Part shown: positions 63,664 through 64,000 of the stretch, in pieces
Position numbering within the stretch: the stretch's first letter is position 1
Layout of the letters: every line of letters starts with the position of its first letter
Assembly: GCA_050246635.1 (NCBI GenBank)
Contig: JBFWVR010000002.1
Coordinates: 62,001-126,000 of the forward strand
Direction: 5' to 3'
Length of the DNA: 64,000 bases
Origin: JBFWVR01 sp050246635
Lineage (GTDB): Bacteria > Acidobacteriota > Vicinamibacteria > Vicinamibacterales > UBA2999
Position numbers and translations under genes: made by a program
The notes under the pieces: model-generated
The model's input: the letters and a program-made list of their open reading frames with translations, nothing else
What the model was told of the DNA's origin: nothing
Databases searched by the model: none

Positions 63664-64000
63664 GCGTGCTTGCGGATCGCGAACGCGACCCCGAAGCCGA
63701 CCTCGTCGAAGCTCCACGCGGCCCATCGCGGATCGGCCCCGACCGTCTCGTTCCAGACCCGGCGGAGCTCGGGATGCGAGACGTTCGAGATGTCGTCGAA
63801 CACCAGTGCGCCTCCGACGCGGACACGCGGCATCACCGAAAGCAGGTCCAGGCGCGCGCCCTCGGCCGTGTGATCACCGTCCACCGTGACGATGTCGGGA
63901 AAACAGTCCGGGTGGGCCTCGAAGTAGGCGGGCACGGTTTCCGCCGACGGCCCGGTCACGAACTCGATGGGCCCGCGATGGCCGAGCCGACGAACCTCCT
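63660..64000 (-). CDS. Class I SAM-dependent methyltransferase, truncated by the window edge
   Basis: C-terminal 112 residues are visible; the frame stays open to the right edge. DIVTVDGDHTAEGARLDLLSVMPRVRVGGALVFDDISNVSHPELRRVW is the motif of the Methyltransf_24 group that acts in sugar and cephalosporin-type loci. The N-terminal SAM loop lies outside the window. Confidence 0.75.
   Translation of the reverse strand, partial: EVRRLGHRGPIEFVTGPSAETVPAYFEAHPDCFPDIVTVDGDHTAEGARLDLLSVMPRVRVGGALVFDDISNVSHPELRRVWNETVGADPRWAAWSFDEVGFGVAFAIRKHA

Overview
This is a roughly 70% GC bacterial window with tightly packed, translationally coupled genes. An ABC permease with the duplicated FtsX layout (13236-16076), carboxypeptidase-regulatory-like secreted proteins and several start codons lying just behind a -10 box point to an acidobacterium, perhaps of the Vicinamibacteria type. 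That placement is inference, because no rRNA, tRNA or marker gene is present. A 100-N gap flanked by exact 127-bp duplications shows that this is a scaffolded short-read, probably metagenomic, assembly.

Layout. (1) 1-9.8 kb is housekeeping: a cupin, an ECF sigma factor with its NrsF-type membrane anti-sigma factor, a glutamate symporter, ferritin, small membrane proteins, a lytic transglycosylase, a cupin/SDR/DapA-like operon, and two paralogous diheme cytochromes c surrounded by hairpin-rich repeats. (2) 9.9-13.1 kb holds a 2OG-Fe(II) oxygenase/ATP-grasp pair facing an unusual PqqD-domain coiled-coil protein. (3) 13.2-22 kb holds the ABC permease with an embedded assembly artefact, an SDR, a lipoprotein, a hybrid histidine kinase and two secreted proteins. 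(4) 22-27.7 kb starts an exopolysaccharide (EPS) region: a Wzc-like chain-length tyrosine kinase and an O-antigen ligase/polymerase, with a convergent 2OG oxygenase/nucleotidyltransferase pair. (5) 27.9-35.4 kb is one giant secreted protein of about 2490 residues, built of NHL repeats, 12 cadherin-like tandem repeats and an Asp/His-rich tail.

(6) 35.4-42.0 kb, minus strand, is the most interesting part: a RiPP locus of lasso-peptide type. It has two tandem 54-residue precursors, 38450-38614 and 38238-38402 (the second below common ORF cutoffs). It also has an asparagine-synthetase-like cyclase, a stand-alone PqqD-like recognition protein, an arginine-methyltransferase-like enzyme ending in a PqqD-like domain, an HPr-kinase-like protein, a 2OG oxygenase and a geranylgeranyl-reductase-like flavoprotein. 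No transglutaminase-like leader peptidase (B2) is visible in the window.

(7) 42.1-64 kb is a long minus-strand polysaccharide operon: an initiating sugar transferase, many GT4 glycosyltransferases, one GT2, a polymerase-like membrane protein, a NodU-type carbamoyltransferase, an oxidoreductase, methyltransferases and an epimerase. Most junctions overlap by 4 bp. No flippase or outer-membrane exporter is seen, so the operon probably continues past 64 kb.

How it fits together. The kinase at 22.3 kb, the ligase and the 42-64 kb operon would make and export one surface polysaccharide. A near-identical 17-bp element before the kinase and before the nucleotidyltransferase/giant-protein divergent region suggests common control. 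The lasso-like locus sits inside this surface-polymer region.
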